The position numbers were made by a program, and so were the translations under genes. Positions 23,095 to 35,799 of a stretch of DNA of 64,000 nucleotides are shown one piece after another. The notes under the pieces were generated by a model. That model ran no database searches and was not told the origin of the DNA. It saw nothing but the letters and a program-made list of their open reading frames with translations. The DNA comes from Manduca sexta (taxonomy: Eukaryota > Arthropoda > Insecta > Lepidoptera > Sphingidae): NCBI RefSeq assembly GCF_014839805.1, contig NC_051119.1:5883245-5947244 (forward strand), in the 5' to 3' direction. Position 1 is the stretch's first letter. Every line of letters starts with the position of its first letter.

Positions 23095-26000
23095 ATGAAA
23101 TCAATCACTGGATTAATTGAAAAATATCGATACTTCGCTTTTGTAATGATGTTTGTTATACGTGAGTATTTTTTGTAGAATGAAACTTGGGACCCTTGTT
23201 CGCTGTTTTTTTTTATTGCCTTGAATAACGAGACGAGCTTGCCGTTCATCTGATGGTAAGTGATACAACCGCCCATAAACAGTAGTAACACCATCCAACA
23301 CCTTGAATTACAAAGTATTGTTTGGCATTCCACTGCGCTCGCCATCCTGAGACATGAGATGTAAATCACATTATGTCCAATAATTATATTCCATCTATTT
23401 CTTTGTCTGTTTGTTTCTCTTGGTTACTGTTTTTCTAATTTTTACTATACTTTCTTTAGTAAAGCTTAGAATGAATGTAGGCTATGTATTATAGATAAAG
23501 AGATATTTATCTGTATTATTTTCTATATATTTTTTATCTGTCTTGTTCTTATCTCTGTAACTTGTGAATTAATTCGCAGGACTTTTAACAGCCTATACAG
23601 ATTTTTTGACAGCATAATCTAAGTTAAATTTAGTATATCATAAGCAGTTTTATGTAGACGGAACAGTGCTAACGAGTTATTAATAAAACTTCCCAGAAGA
23701 GTATGAATAACGGTTGACTGACGAATGAGAGACTGTTGTTGAGAGAGAGAATGCCCACGGCATTAAATCTATATTTCCCGATAATTATAATCTGGGCATC
23801 TTCAAGTCTCGAGTGAATAGGTATCTTCTAGGCAAGCGTGCTCCATCATAGAACACATCATCACTTACCATCAGGCGAGATAGTGGTTAAACGCAAGCCT
23901 AAAAAAGAAAATAAAAAAGAATTAAGTTCGCCTGTATACCATGTGTACAAACTATAAATCTATATATTATATAAAAATGAATCCCTATTTCCCTTGGTCA
24001 CGCCATCACTGCGTGAACGGCTGGACCGATTTCATTATTTTTTGTTGTTTTTGTGTTTGTTATTGTCAGTATAAGGTTCTTAAGAAAGAAAAAAATCAAA
24101 AAAATGCGCGGGAAATTAGAAAATTTAAGAAAACATAACGAAAATATTAATTTTATTTAACTGTCAATTGTTTGAAATAACTGTCAGCGATTGACAGAAT
24201 GCGCGCTGCAAATTCATACATAAGACGGGACAACGTCTGTCGGGTCAACTAGTAAATATATAAAAATACATATTGAATAGAGAAACCAAGCACAACTAGT
24301 AAGTTCTCATGCAAACACGCGTACGGTATAAGTTCCGAGTGTCCAACTTTGATCTCATATTTGACTTATACTTAAAGTCAGTATAACATTTCCTTTAGTT
24401 TCCTTTAGATGTTCTGCGTTTAGTTCAAGAGTTTAATGTTAGATAGAATTCTAGTACAATTCTCTAAAGTCTCTCGCTCCGTTTATCTCCGTAGGGGTAG
24501 GCAGAGGCGTAACTGGTGCAACGCCTTACTGCCGTGTGTATTCCGTCCCATCATGTTATACAGCGCATTTCCATATTAAACATAATTTTTAGACCCCGGG
24601 CTGATACTGTGGAAAAAAAACCTATCTCATTTAACCCTACCCGGAGATCGAATCCGTGACCTCAGCACTGCATTCGTACCCTAGTTCACGATTCTCTTAA
24701 ACATAAATGGTTAAAGTAGTAATTAAGTAAAAGACTTCATTGGCTTACTTGTATTATGATCGGTATAACACTGATATTGAGTTTTTCTGCTTTGTGCCGG
24801 AGTCAAATTTGTGCCCGATATGCCCCCATCAAATTATGGGACGGAAGACATGGAGAAAAGTGGGTGTCCTGGTTGCAAGGACCTTCATACCAAAGCCGCG
24901 TGCAAGAATTAAAAACAAAATGTTACACCTTATAATATAAAATTCCTTTTTCTTCCCATTAAATTAAATAAAAAGCATTCAAGTAATACCGACCTATTTC
25001 TACACGTAACGTTTTTATTAATTTACCGCGCTGCAATTAACCAAGAGGTTTATGGCGTTTATTATTTCCTGAACGAATTAGTCTTCCGAACAAATAATAA
25101 TCAAGTGTTCGTGGTATTTCTTAGCTATAAAGACCAATATGAAATGCGAAGTATCTCAGCAGTTTCTTACTAAAAAGAAAAAATATAATACTTATAAATG
25201 CGAAAGTTTAGATTTTTCTTTCAGGCGATCGCTTTTACATATAGTTACAGGATCGGGAAGTAGGCTACTTTTTGTCCTATGGGTAGCAAAGAAGGGTAAT
25301 TGCCTAGGCGAGATTTAGAAAGGAGAGCAGATATATAACTTGCAACACCTAATTGTATATGTATTGTATTAAACGGACATACCAAAGTGACCCCACTGCA
25401 CTTGATGGTAAATGGAGTGGGGTCCAATAGAATGTCGACTGACCAGCGATGATTATCCCTCGAAAGTCGACATACTTATGCCGGCCTATTAAACCTAGTG
25501 TATAGGTAAGAGGAGTGGGGTCCAATAGAATGTTGACTGAGGAGCGATGATTACCCCTCGTAAGTCGACACATTTATGCCGGCCTATTGGGGCCGGATAT
25601 ATACAGGCTGATCCTGGAACTCGACACTTACGTGGGCTGCTATGGCGGGTTTAACACCTTGTATACGGTGGTCGCAATCCGAGCTGATATAAAATATTTA
25701 CAGATCGCATGTTATATGTTTAAAATTGCTACTTTAACGATAGTCGCATCAGGCTCTCTACGGCTCCTGTCGCCCTTAAGTTTCTGATAATAGCAACTAA
25801 ATTCATACCATACAAATTTTATTATGAGACCAATACTGTGATTGTCTATTAAAGCAATTAAATTACTCTTAATTGTTGAACTGGTTTGATCCATCAAATT
25901 GATATACCAATATCACTTTATCACTTCATGATTAACCAGAGGATATAGATCAACCCTATGTGACACTGTACGCAAATCTTATATCGATAATAAAAGTTCA

Positions 26001-26592
26001 TGTTGAATCATTTGGAAAGAAAAAACTGCTGTGACTGCCCGTTTTATAACAGATGCGTGAGTACTATCCGAACCAATAAATACAAGCCTAAATTTCTTAT
26101 TTGGTTCCAGAGGTCTCCGCAAACGATACAGTAGTCATAGCACGATACATGTATTTGAAAAATTTATTCAGTCTTTTGGATCCTTACCTTCTCCCACTAA
26201 AGCGACCTCCAATAGACTTGGAGCATATCCACGATTGCTACTGCCCCCGAGTATATTGGCCCGCGTGTGGCGAAGACAATGTCACATATGTGAACGGCTG
26301 CATCATGAATTGCTTAAAACGGACTACTTTGAAACGATTCGGCCCTTGCATCATCTATAGAAGGAGCGATGGAATTGATTATGAGGTTAACTTTCCTGTA
26401 CAATGGAAGAATGGTAATTCTTCCTTCATCAGATTTACGAAAAATAAACAGGAGGATAATAATGAAGAAGAAGGAAATGAAGATTTGAGTGATTTTGTGG
26501 CGTATAACATAAGTTTGCCGCCTGATTGGGAAGATATTAGCAAAGCTTTCAACTTAACAGAGAATCTAAAATCTAATGTTACAGTAATATAA
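23095..26592 (+). CDS. Kazal-type serine protease inhibitor A (2 exons)
   Basis: Join of 23095-23161 and 26111-26592, 182 residues. Exon 1 ends C|GTGAGT (phase 1) and the acceptor is TTGGTTCCAG; joining makes codon CAG (Q23). Residues 1-26 form a signal peptide: a basic start, core FAFVMMFVI at 14-22, and VSA before the likely cleavage. One Kazal domain spans about 65-102, with Cys at 65, 67, 75, 86, 90 and 102 (spacing 1-7-10-3-11). The inferred P1 is Arg69 after Pro68, as in trypsin inhibitors. Asn79-Val-Thr is an N-glycosylation sequon. An 80-residue tail, rich in Asn and Glu, follows; none of the neighbouring paralogs has one. AATAAA lies at 26599-26604, seven bases after the stop. The intron (2949 bp) holds R5, a Helitron, R3 and R4 copies. 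Kazal inhibitors dock in the protease active site as substrate-like inhibitors. The Kazal call is firm; exon 1 is inferred from phase and signal peptide. Confidence 0.85.
23208..23375 (+). mobile_element. Interspersed repeat R5 in the intron of gene A
   Basis: 5' part of R5 ('tattgccttgaataacgag' to 'catcctgagacatgagatg'), starting 46 bases after the gene A splice donor. The minus-strand open frames 23049-23369 and 23113-23301 are repeat translations. Confidence 0.7.
23959..24252 (+). mobile_element. Short Helitron-like element in the intron of gene A
   Basis: Same family as 15567-15812: TC start after A, CTAG end before T, hairpin AGACG/CGTCT near the 3' end. About 40 bases longer than the other copy in its middle. 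Confidence 0.75.
24478..24895. mobile_element. Two R3 SINE pieces in the intron of gene A
   Basis: 24478-24690 is R3 on the minus strand ('ccgtaggggtaggcagaggc' tail, 'cggagatcgaatccgtgacc' B box). 24745-24895 is a partial plus-strand R3 ('gtgcccgatatgcccccat'). Confidence 0.65.
25370..25700 (-). mobile_element. Interspersed repeat R4 with internal duplication, in the intron of gene A
   Basis: The block 'gtggggtccaatagaatgt' occurs twice (about 25418-25436 and 25516-25534), each followed by a 'gatgattaycc' block and 'cgtaagtcgacac'-like words. It ends in 'gatataaaatatttacag'. Confidence 0.7.
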
Positions 26593-26620
26593 TTGTGTAA
26601 TAAATGTTTTTATTAGACGA

Positions 26621-26796
26621 TCTACTTTTATTATAAATGCCAAAGTACAACCACTGAACAGATTTCGTTGAAATTTGATATAGAAATACTTTCAGACCCC
26701 GGAGAACATGGGCTACATTGTTATCCCAGAAAAGTATACAGGAAGCCTTTATTACGGGAAAACGATTTCCCACACGGAGCTACGAGCAATAGCTAG
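26621..26796 (+). mobile_element. Helitron-like element just past gene A
   Basis: Starts TCTACTTTTATTATAAATGCC and ends AATAGCTAG before T. It begins 16 bases after the gene A poly(A) signal. Confidence 0.55.
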
Positions 26797-29433
26797 TTTA
26801 TAATAAAACAAACAAACAAACAAACTCTTCAGCTTTATATAATAGTATAGATATTTAGACCAGCATATTTCGTTTTAAAATCCTACGTAGACTTTGAACT
26901 TTCTTTTAGTAATAAAAGACTTCAGACAATTCCTAAACTTTAATCAGATCGTAGTTCATTTCTAAATCTGTAAATTATCTGAGAGAAGTCGTTTTGTCGT
27001 GGACAAACTGTGAATCATGATAATACTAAATAATGAGATGCTACATAAACATTTAACTATGAGGCCTATTAGCAAAGACATTAAACAGTATAGTTATGTT
27101 AGGCTTTTTATTATAAGAACCAATTGTAATGCAACCAAAGCCGTGATTAAAAATATAGTTATAGCCTACATGACAAACTAAATAAATATTTTTAAAGTTT
27201 CACAAGGCTTGTTACATTCTGAAAAAGAATTTAAGCAATATATTCCTTACTACCTCTTTATTTTCCGAATCAGCTTAGGCAAGCTATGGCTAGTTCGGCC
27301 AGCGTTTTATAAGGTTTTGGTACAATTTAATTGGCCCGTCAGGGTTCACAAAGGCCGACAGTTTTCAGTTTAGTGGCCATTCACTGTCCCAATTTAGAGG
27401 ATGGCCTAAAAATGTTTGGAAATGTAGCGTTTCAGTAATTGACTAACATTGTTACAGTAGTTGTACATGCAACTTCGTACGCATGGACTTAGATAAACCT
27501 CTTCCCGTTGTACTGGAATATACTAATTTGAAATATATTCGAAATAAACTATTTACAATAACAACTGTCAAAAATCTCCCGGGTACCAATTTTAGATAAT
27601 ATAGGGCTTAATTTTTGCCACTGCCACGTACGGTAACCGTATTACGTATTGACCTACGTACAAAAGGTCAAAAAGGGTCAAAAGGCAAAAAAGGTTAAAG
27701 GATTCTTCACATAAGGCGACGTCATTACGTGTGAATATCCGTTAATGGCCGGTAGTCACACCGTAGCGTAATATAGATTTTTAAAATATTTAAATTAGTA
27801 AAAATATTATGGTTAAACATGTTTGAAAATGTAATTCGTCTTTTGGTGCTTTAAGATATGAATCTATATATTTATATATTTTTGTCAGATGCGATAAAAT
27901 ATTCCAATAATTATTGGCTAGGTAAAAAAACACTTATCACTTTCACCCGAGCGGAGCTCTATTTCACGGGGAAAAAACGCGTTATCGCTATCACCGCTTG
28001 GAGCATGACTGAAATGGTTATGTTGGTTTCACCTGTCTTACGGCCCAATGTTGATACTCGGGAGTATAGCATCATTCGAGCGAGCATTGGACCGAGTCCC
28101 TAACCCCTGTATACCTTACACCGGCATACCAACCAAAACCCGCGGTGGCTTTCTTCAAGGCATACGGGACGGCCTCGGGGTATTTTGTTGCACTAAGATA
28201 AAGTAATCCCTGGCCCTAAAGTAATAAGTATCAATATTCCTCTCAAAATAACAACAAGCGTTGACTCCAGTTCTTGCTAATTACGTTTTATTAAGGTCTA
28301 GAAACCCCGCGGGTATAAATAAATTGTTAATCAACATTATGTCTTTCAATATAGTAAGTAATTGTTCCACAGTAATGTATATAAACATACAATTCATTTT
28401 CAAGAAAAAATATGTTTTTTCGCGATAATTGCCTATACTTTAGGCAATGTTCAATAGATAGGTAGAATGTCATAACTTTTCCTCATGTCTACAAATACAA
28501 AATACATCAAATAACATAAATAAATATATTATATAACTAAATAGTCTGCTTGTGTACCAACTTTAGTCCAAATTAGTGCTAGGGTTTTTAGGATTACTTC
28601 TTACAAATTATATGATAAGTAAATCACTTTGTAACAGGTACATATCTAAATAAATAAATGTAAAGAGCTTAACCAACTTCGGGTTTATTCGGGAATTCGC
28701 TGCCATTGGCTCCCGATGACGGAACATATGCGTTTCGCCAATCAGAACGCGTGAACTCCGTCTGTAAAATTCGCGAGCAGTAAAAATCCCAGTACTAATC
28801 ATAGACATTATATTGTCAAATTTCGATTTGGCTTCAAAATTGGTAACCGGTATATACCCAATATTGAATATTTTTTTGTTTTTTTAAGGATTTTTGAAGG
28901 CGGTAATTTTTTTTATAAAATCTTTGTAATTATACTATTCAATATAGTCGATTTACTTCTGCAATTTTATCACTTGATTATATAAATAAAGAAGTAAAAA
29001 ATTCTTAAGGAATCCAAAATACCAGAAGTGAATTCTGATGGAATTTCGATTACAACACTGTGTAATGTAAGCCGGGATGAGAAAGCTTTCCATGCATATG
29101 ACACCCATGAAACGAAAGGACCCGAACCGCGTCCATAGAAATGGAGGTGAAACTATTTTCCATAGATAGCACAGATCTTATTCATAGGGTCATTTAATCA
29201 CGCTTGGAATACAAATGAATTTTAGATTTTATTCCATACTAGGTATTGCCCGTGGTTTCGCCCGCCTCCGCTTTCCCGGAATAAAAATTGGCCTGCATGT
29301 TAATACGGAGTGATCTACCTTTGTGCCTAATTTTGTCCATATTAGTTCATGGGTTTCTGTGATATTGAATTTCTTACAAAATCTAAAACATTTTGAGGAG
29401 CATCATATTCAAAATATTTCGTATACCAGATGA
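26797..29433. other. Intergenic between Kazal A and B, no gene seen
   Basis: No Kazal exon or repeat that I can name. 27930-28200 is more GC-rich than its surroundings and overlaps an 81-codon frame without a recognisable domain. 29250-29345 has 'cccgtggtttcgcccgcctc', an inverted transposon-tail motif. Confidence 0.45.
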
Positions 29434-29615
29434 TTATGATTTCTTATGTTTACGCGAATGTTAGACATTGCAATTAAACTATTTTTCTGATTTTATCACG
29501 GTTTTTTATAGTATGATTTTCTCCCGACGATTCGAAGACTGCCTTCATGGTCACGGGGGACTGAAGTGTCGTTCGTCCGAAAAATACAATATCTACCTAC
29601 ATTTTTTAATATATA
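29434..29615 (-). mobile_element. Penelope-like element 3' end fragment
   Basis: Aligns with the reverse of 45960-46154: 'gatttcttatgtttacgcga', 'attttctcccgacg', 'ccttcatggtcacggggg' and 'aatatctacctacatttt' occur in order. No coding part remains. Confidence 0.7.
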
Positions 29616-30635
29616 TGTCGGAGTGAAACCTATTTACTTGGTTATTTTTTTACATGACCGGTAATATATCACCAGTGTTTATTTATTTTCCAGACAGTTA
29701 TTCAATTATTGAAACACTTCTTTACTTCACTAACAATTTACTGCATAGTAACACTAGCGGAATACACAATGTGCTCGGTTCGAGCGTCCAAACAAGACTC
29801 GTACAAAAACTGAGCTCTCGTCGTTCGGCCGGTCCTTATATTGTCAGCAGTCGACCTCCCTCCTCTTCCAATACTTCCTCGATGTAATGATAGATGGCGC
29901 CACTATCGCTCCGGATATTCACCAGTGCCGCGGTTACATATACAATTTTTTAAATAAAAAAAAAATATAATTGTATAATTCAGGAGAAAATTATAATATA
30001 AAAAACCGCAATTAAATCTGATAAATAGTTATATTTCAATCAGATGATAATTGTGGTTCTGTTGTTGAAACGTTCGCATGGTTTTAAAGATGTACAAACT
30101 AATGCAGATTTAAGCATTAACTAAATGTGGAAATTCCATCATTGCAACATGAGCAATCATAAGCATTCATCAATAAATGATTCCATTTGATCAATCAATC
30201 ATCAATCTCGCCGAATTGATCTAATGGCGGTATAATGTAATTTGTTTGTGTTATTCTTATTCGATGCTTAAATCAGAATTAGATAATTTGCATGTTTTAA
30301 AAAGGAACACTACGGATTTCTAAACAGGCTTGCAAAACTGTCGACTGGCGAAGGATAATCTTTTCCCGTCATATTATAAGCTTGTGGAAATATGAGTGGA
30401 ATATAACCAAATAGAATTCAATAGAACGCTTCTCAAACTTATTTGAGTCATTTAATTATATAACTCTACACAGTTATGGTAACTATTAGCTTAGAAAAGT
30501 ACGTAAAATTCAAATTGCCATAAAAGTTAATTGCCCAATATATCAAGTGATTAGGCGAGTGTCATAAAATTTGCAATTAAAATTTTAATGTCCTTATTAT
30601 GTACCAATTTTGTGACCTCAGAAGTGTATGCTAAA
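29616..30635. other. Upstream region of Kazal B, no gene seen
   Basis: Nothing supportable is seen up to the gene B start codon. The 77-codon frame at 29654-29887 lacks recognisable features. A short ATG frame at 30628-30648 overlaps the gene B start out of frame and may be an upstream ORF if the transcript includes it. Confidence 0.4.
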
Positions 30636-31974
30636 ATGGCTGTCATAAATTTTGTAAAATTAATGGTTCTCTGTAAGTATTTGAGTGCAGATTAAATTTT
30701 GAATAAATTTTATGACTTGATGGATCAAGTTTACAATGGCTGCTACAATACTCATGAATAATTTAATTAGATAATAAAATCAAGATAACTGACCGTCAGA
30801 GAAAGACCATCACGCTAGTGTCATTTAAAGGGTAGATAGATATGCAATTAATGCCTACAGCACTCATTATAGAACTAACTTTCTTTACTAGTTTCATTTT
30901 AAGAATATATTATGATCCATTTCTTTTTTAATTCGTAAGCTGTACCCTAGCCCCATAATACTTAATAACATTAAACGGAATGTCCTATAATATCAACAAA
31001 ATAGTGTTCGTACAGTTATGCTTGGCATCAAAATTATCTTTATAGATGTTTGTAGTATACCAGGCTTTTCTACTCTAGGCTACAATAATATACAATTTAA
31101 GATATTTATTTCACAACTTTGCAAGGATTAGACTTTTTTTATAGTGGCACGGCTAAATGACCTCTCGGCACCTGATGGTAAGTGGAGTGGAGTCCGATAG
31201 AATGTCGACTGATGAGAGATGGTCACCCCTCTACAACCGACACAATTATGGCGGCCTGTTAGAACTACATACACACAAGCTGATTCCGGAACGCACACAT
31301 ACGTGAGCCACTACGGCGGGTTTAAGCTTGAATGAATAATTACATGTTCCCTTTGCAACTATAAACATATAAAACATTCACTTAACTGATTGCTTTAGTA
31401 ATGTAGTCATAGTACGACATATCTCTAAGGTTCCGGGTTCGAATCCTGGTTCGAGAAATGAGATATTACATATAGGCGCGCTTCCTAAAACATTATAGGA
31501 CAAAACGTAAGCGAATAGTGGCTGTCCTGATTACACCTCTGCTTATCCTTTCGGTTATAAAGGCGTGATGAGATTTAACACAGTATAACAGAAAACAAGC
31601 CAAAGTGGGTCCCCTGATTACGCCTCTGCTTATCCTTTCTGTTATAAAGGCGTAATGAGATTTTTTAATTAACTATAATCGTTCATCCAACAGCACTATT
31701 CCTTACCTCATCGTCAGTGCTTCTCGTCGAAGAATTCCTAGACTTCTTCAACCCTTACTCGGTGGACGTGAAAGACCTAGACAAATTCGCTGAAGAAGGA
31801 CTATGCCATAAATGCCCGAAGGTCTACCTTCCAGTGTGTGGAGATGACAACCTGACATACATCAGCGAATGTAGGCTAGCCTGCATCAATGTCCATAGAT
31901 ATAATAAACAGAACAAGACTGTCAAGATGGTGCGATTGGGGCCTTGTAGAGTCTTCCCTGATGATTATTCTTAA
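30636..31974 (+). CDS. Kazal-type serine protease inhibitor B (2 exons)
   Basis: Join of 30636-30672 and 31694-31974, 105 residues. Exon 1 encodes MAVINFVKLMVL plus one base and ends T|GTAAGT; the acceptor is TTCATCCAACAG. The junction codon TCA is in frame (phase 1), and the hydrophobic core continues through Leu-Phe-Leu into exon 2, completing a signal peptide of about 20 residues. A short acidic, aromatic linker (EEFLDFFNPY) precedes the Kazal domain, with Cys at 50, 53, 61, 72, 76 and 97 (spacing 2-7-10-3-20). The inferred P1 is Lys55 after Pro54, so a trypsin-like target is likely. Sequons are at Asn65 (N-L-T) and Asn86 (N-K-T). The poly(A) signal AATAAA at 32148-32153 gives a 3' UTR near 190 bases. 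The 1021-bp intron holds R4 and R3 insertions. It lies 4 kb after gene A and 4.7 kb before gene C on the same strand. Confidence 0.88.
31140..31663. mobile_element. R4 and R3 repeats in the intron of gene B
   Basis: 31140-31330 is R4 on - ('cacctgatggtaagtggagt', 'cacaattatggcggcctg'). 31390-31575 is an R3 SINE on + (B box 'ggttcgaatcctgg'). Its tail block 'tctgcttatcctttcggtta' is repeated at 31625-31645, ending 30 bases before the gene B splice acceptor. Confidence 0.7.
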
Positions 31975-32304
31975 CTATATCAATATATCTAAATGTATTG
32001 TGATATTTTTTTTCCTTTGTTGTTAGAACTATGTTCGTAGTTAATTACAATTTAGTCTATAAGACTAATAAGCGATACAATTTTAAATTAATTATCTAGG
32101 TTTTAAGTTTACTATAACTACGAATATTCTAGCGTGTTTAAATTGCAAATAAATGTTTTCTTTCTACTTTATATTTAACGTGTGTGTGTAAATTTTGTTA
32201 ATCCATTATGTCCGTGTTTTATTTCTTAAGCTTAACCAAGTGTTTTAAGTTGTCCGACTATTTTTGCAATAATAAACTATTGCGGCGCAAGTCTTTTGCT
32301 AGCC

Positions 32305-32545
32305 GTAGGATATATTTTATATCCGCCCGGATAGCGACTACCGTACAAAGGTGTTAAAACCCACCATAGTGGCCCACGTAAGTGTGTCGCGTTCCGAGAT
32401 CAGCCTGTGTATATCCGGTTCCAACAGGCCGGCATAATTGTGTCGACTATCGAGGGCTAATCAACTCTTGTCAGTCGACATTCTATTGGACCCCCCTCAA
32501 CTTACCATCAGATGAAGTGGAGTCACTTTGGAATACCCATATAAA
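32305..32545 (+). mobile_element. Interspersed repeat R4
   Basis: Near-complete forward copy from 'ttttatatccgcccggatag' to 'accatcagatgaagtggagt'. It starts about 150 bases after the gene B poly(A) signal. Confidence 0.75.
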
Positions 32546-33629
32546 AAAGTAACATTACTTTGATGTAGACTATCTATTTATGAAGAGAATTTATTAGGTA
32601 CCCTCCCAATATCTAAATAATTCTTAACTTGAAAACCAACTGTAGCCAAGAGGAACAAACAGTTACAAATCTTCATCTATCGTATCGTTACGACTGAACG
32701 GTTGGACAAATGGGGCCTTTATCTGATACCTTTGTGTTGTTGTCGTGTTTCGAGACAAGATGTGTTCATGCCGAGATTACCCTATTTTTTCTTATTTTTT
32801 ATTAATAGTTGTATGTTGCTTTTTTTTCTCTAATATGACCTACTACCAACATATAGATACAACAAGACAATCCTATTTTTCTTTCTTTAATTGATGTACC
32901 CGCTTAAGAAGCTACTATGTCAGGTTTATAGTTCACTGGTTCTATTCCTAAATGGGAACATGTCTTCATAAAAATAATAGTCAATACCTTCAGGTTATCC
33001 ACTCTCTTATTAATCTTATAAAAAACGCACATAAAGTTCTTCTCGAGATGAGATTCACTACAGTACCTACTTCCTGATCCAAACATACTGACAAGTCCAA
33101 CAAGAAAGGAACATTAGTGAGTACATATAAAAAATCGAGATCTGTAGAAGCCTACATATAGAGGTAAAATCAGTCTCTATTTAGAGATAAATTCAGAATA
33201 TTTAAAAAAAATACCAATAAATTCTAGATTTTCTGTTGTATGCATATTTTTCAAACTAGTACACAAATTGGAGACAATGTCTACGCAACAATTTTCGGTA
33301 TGCCTTTGAGAGCTAACAAATTGTGATCGTCCATAATTTTCTAGGCCAGCGGTTCCAGTAAAATATCTCTTTATAAACAATAGAAGCGTAATTGACTCAA
33401 ATCATTACTCTTACTACGTTTGACGCAAAATTGGATCATCATTTACCGTCTGAGGGGCTGAGTTGGTGAGATATTAATTTTGCAACTCGGACGCTGTATG
33501 GCAAAATTTGAAATATTGGCAAAGATGGTCTAATGATTAGCTGTGATGTTACGAGGTAACACGCGTCTTTGCTCGTGTGGAAAACGTTATATGGAATAAA
33601 AATCACACATTTTTGCCTAAAAGTATTAT
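32546..33629. other. Intergenic, no gene seen
   Basis: Open frames at 32904-33086 and 33177-33380 (minus) have no recognisable features. Confidence 0.4.
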
Positions 33630-33825
33630 AAAGCAGTCAGTCTCCTTTTCTATCTGTCTGTTGTCGATTTTCTCAAAATCTACTGAACGGATTTTTATGT
33701 TATTCATTATGTAGAAAGTTTAAGACTGTGGGAGGGTTATAGACTACTTTCTATCCCAGAAAAATATATAGCGGGACGTTTATGCCGGAAAACTTCACGC
33801 GGGCGAAGACGCGAGCAATATCTAT
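33630..33825 (+). mobile_element. Helitron/LINE-type tail
   Basis: Contains the window's recurrent tail words: 'ctgaacggatttttatgtta', 'atcccagaaaaatatatagc' and 'cacgcgggcgaagacgcgag'. No clear end was found. Confidence 0.5.
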
Positions 33826-35094
33826 TAGAAATATAGATCACAATACGAAACACATAGAAATGTGTCGAATAATATACACACAACATTTGCTAATAAATCG
33901 AAAATTTACTAAAACACAAGTTAGCAGATTCGATTATGTAAATTCACAAATAAGTTTCTCTCATTTACTTCGATGCATCGAAATCTGTGTACGCTACGAT
34001 AGTTAGCAAAGCAATCAGTAATTTAGATACCAAACTTTGAATATGCAGTCTTCTGTCATTTTCAGTTATTGCATTGTTAACTATTGTTATTCAATTGATG
34101 ACAAAAATGTCCGGAGTTTCATTCTGCCTTCTTCTTCGAGTAGTCATCGCTGAGGTAGCTAGTGAAAGGCTGATAGGTTAGCTAGGTTAGGGACTTATCT
34201 TCCTCACCGGTGAGGATCGCGATGCGTTTTTCCCTTTATCTTTATTAAGAATATATAACTCCTTTTTATTTCTTCTTTCCTGCCAGCCCGGGCTGGCTGT
34301 TTTGTTTACTTTGTAGCCTTTCATTTGTTTTATATCCAATATAAATTGTTTGTAGTTATATAAGCGTCCTAATTTGCTTAATAATTAAATATTCTCATGT
34401 GTCTTAACTTATTATAAGTGCAACTATGTTCGCCTACGTGATGAATAAAACATTTTATTATATCGTTAATTGTATTATAATATTCAATCCTTAACATGTT
34501 ACCACACTTTATTATTCCGTACAAGTTAATACAGAGAAATGCACTTTCCTTCCTTACAAACAAGAAATGCAATGAACATAAAAACTTATTCGTTCCTTCA
34601 TAATTCGTTTCGTTTCTATTTCTTTTATTTGTTTACTTGACTTATAACTGTGGAGCACGAAGGCATACTGTTTTTTATACGCTACATATTTATTGTAGTT
34701 GACTTTAAAAATGACATAATCTAACTGAGAGTACAATTTAAACAATTCTTTTATGCCACAAATAATAAAATATTAAGCTTGTGAATATTTTGAATTGTAT
34801 TTTCACTGGTACTTCTTAAAAATCAATGCATAAAATTGTATTTTATATTTAATTTTTTTCTGGTATCTCGAGGTACAAGCCTAGCCTAATTTGGGTATCC
34901 CTGGTAATATGTTATGTTTAGTTTTTAATAATTTGTTTGTAATTTGTACCCATTGTAATATTAAACGAAATTCGGTTATTAGGGTGATATTTAGCACACA
35001 TGGAAATAATCAGCTAGCTTTGAATTCGTAAAACATTAACTCTGACAAGCACATACACCGATTATTTATAGTTTGATGTATTTTATTAATTAGT
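33826..35094. other. Intergenic, no gene seen
   Basis: AT-rich. 34168-34190 carries two 'taggttag' words, too few to call a telomeric tract. Confidence 0.4.
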
Positions 35095-35395
35095 TTTGTC
35101 TGCCACAGCGCTCTCGTGAATATATTTTTGGGGATAAATAGTACTACACTCAGGAATAATGCAAGGTTCCTATTAGTGATTTTAAATCACTTTAGTAGTG
35201 TCTCTGATTAGCCATATTTACTAGTTTTCTGCAGCAGCGCCTACGTAAATATTTTCGGGATTAAAAGTAGCTTATAACATTCAGGAATAATGTAGCCTAT
35301 GAGTGATGTTTTTAAAATTGCTTTACCAGTTCCTCAGATTAGCGCGTTCAAACAATAAAACTAAAGCTTTATATATTAGTAAAGATTACAGTGGG
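35095..35395 (+). repeat. Two tandem copies of a LINE-type 3' tail
   Basis: The block with 'acagcgctctcgtgaatat', 'aggaataatgcaagg' and 'tttagtagtgtctctgatta' (35104-35216) is followed by a second version with 'gcagcgcctacgtaaatat', 'aggaataatgtagcc' and 'gttcctcagattagcgcgtt' (35233-35346). The last words match the RTE-type tail at 60575-60660. Confidence 0.6.
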
Positions 35396-35619
35396 GAAGG
35401 CTTACATTTTTCGACAGGTAACTCGACACAACACATAGGTAAGTACTAATATATGAAGGCGGTCTGCCAATCATTCTAACGATAATTAGATTTTAAATTA
35501 AGAAAGGGAAGCCTGAAGGAATTGTATTATATGGACCCTTCGCCACGGATAGATTACTAAGAACTATTGGTTAAATTTAAAAAACCTACCCACTTAACAA
35601 TTTTAAAAGCATGTGAAAT

Positions 35620-35699
35620 CTTGAGGAGAGCGGAGGCCCGAGCAACGTGGCGCACTCTAGGGGAGGCCTATGGTCAGCAGTGGACAGTTGTAAGCTGAT
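35620..35699 (+). pseudogene. RTE-type LINE ORF, last ~26 codons
   Basis: Plus-strand frame reads LRRAEARATWRTLGEAY then GQQWTVVS and a TGA at 35697-35699, the standard C-terminus of RTE-like elements. Compare 48981-49148. It is too short to be functional. A SINE-like tail ('ctctcagtagtagagaacca') follows to about 35795. Confidence 0.75.
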
Positions 35700-35799
35700 G
35701 AGAATGAGAAATCTTCCAACCCGCTTTGACCTATCGTGGTGGACAAACCCTCTCAGTAGTAGAGAACCACGGCCAGCAGTGGAATATTCATTTACATAT

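Noticed and set aside
26054..26110. ATG C|GTGAGT just upstream of Kazal exon A as its first exon
   Set aside because: The intron would be under 55 bases and no signal peptide would result. The exon at 23095-23161 matches phase and gives a proper signal peptide.
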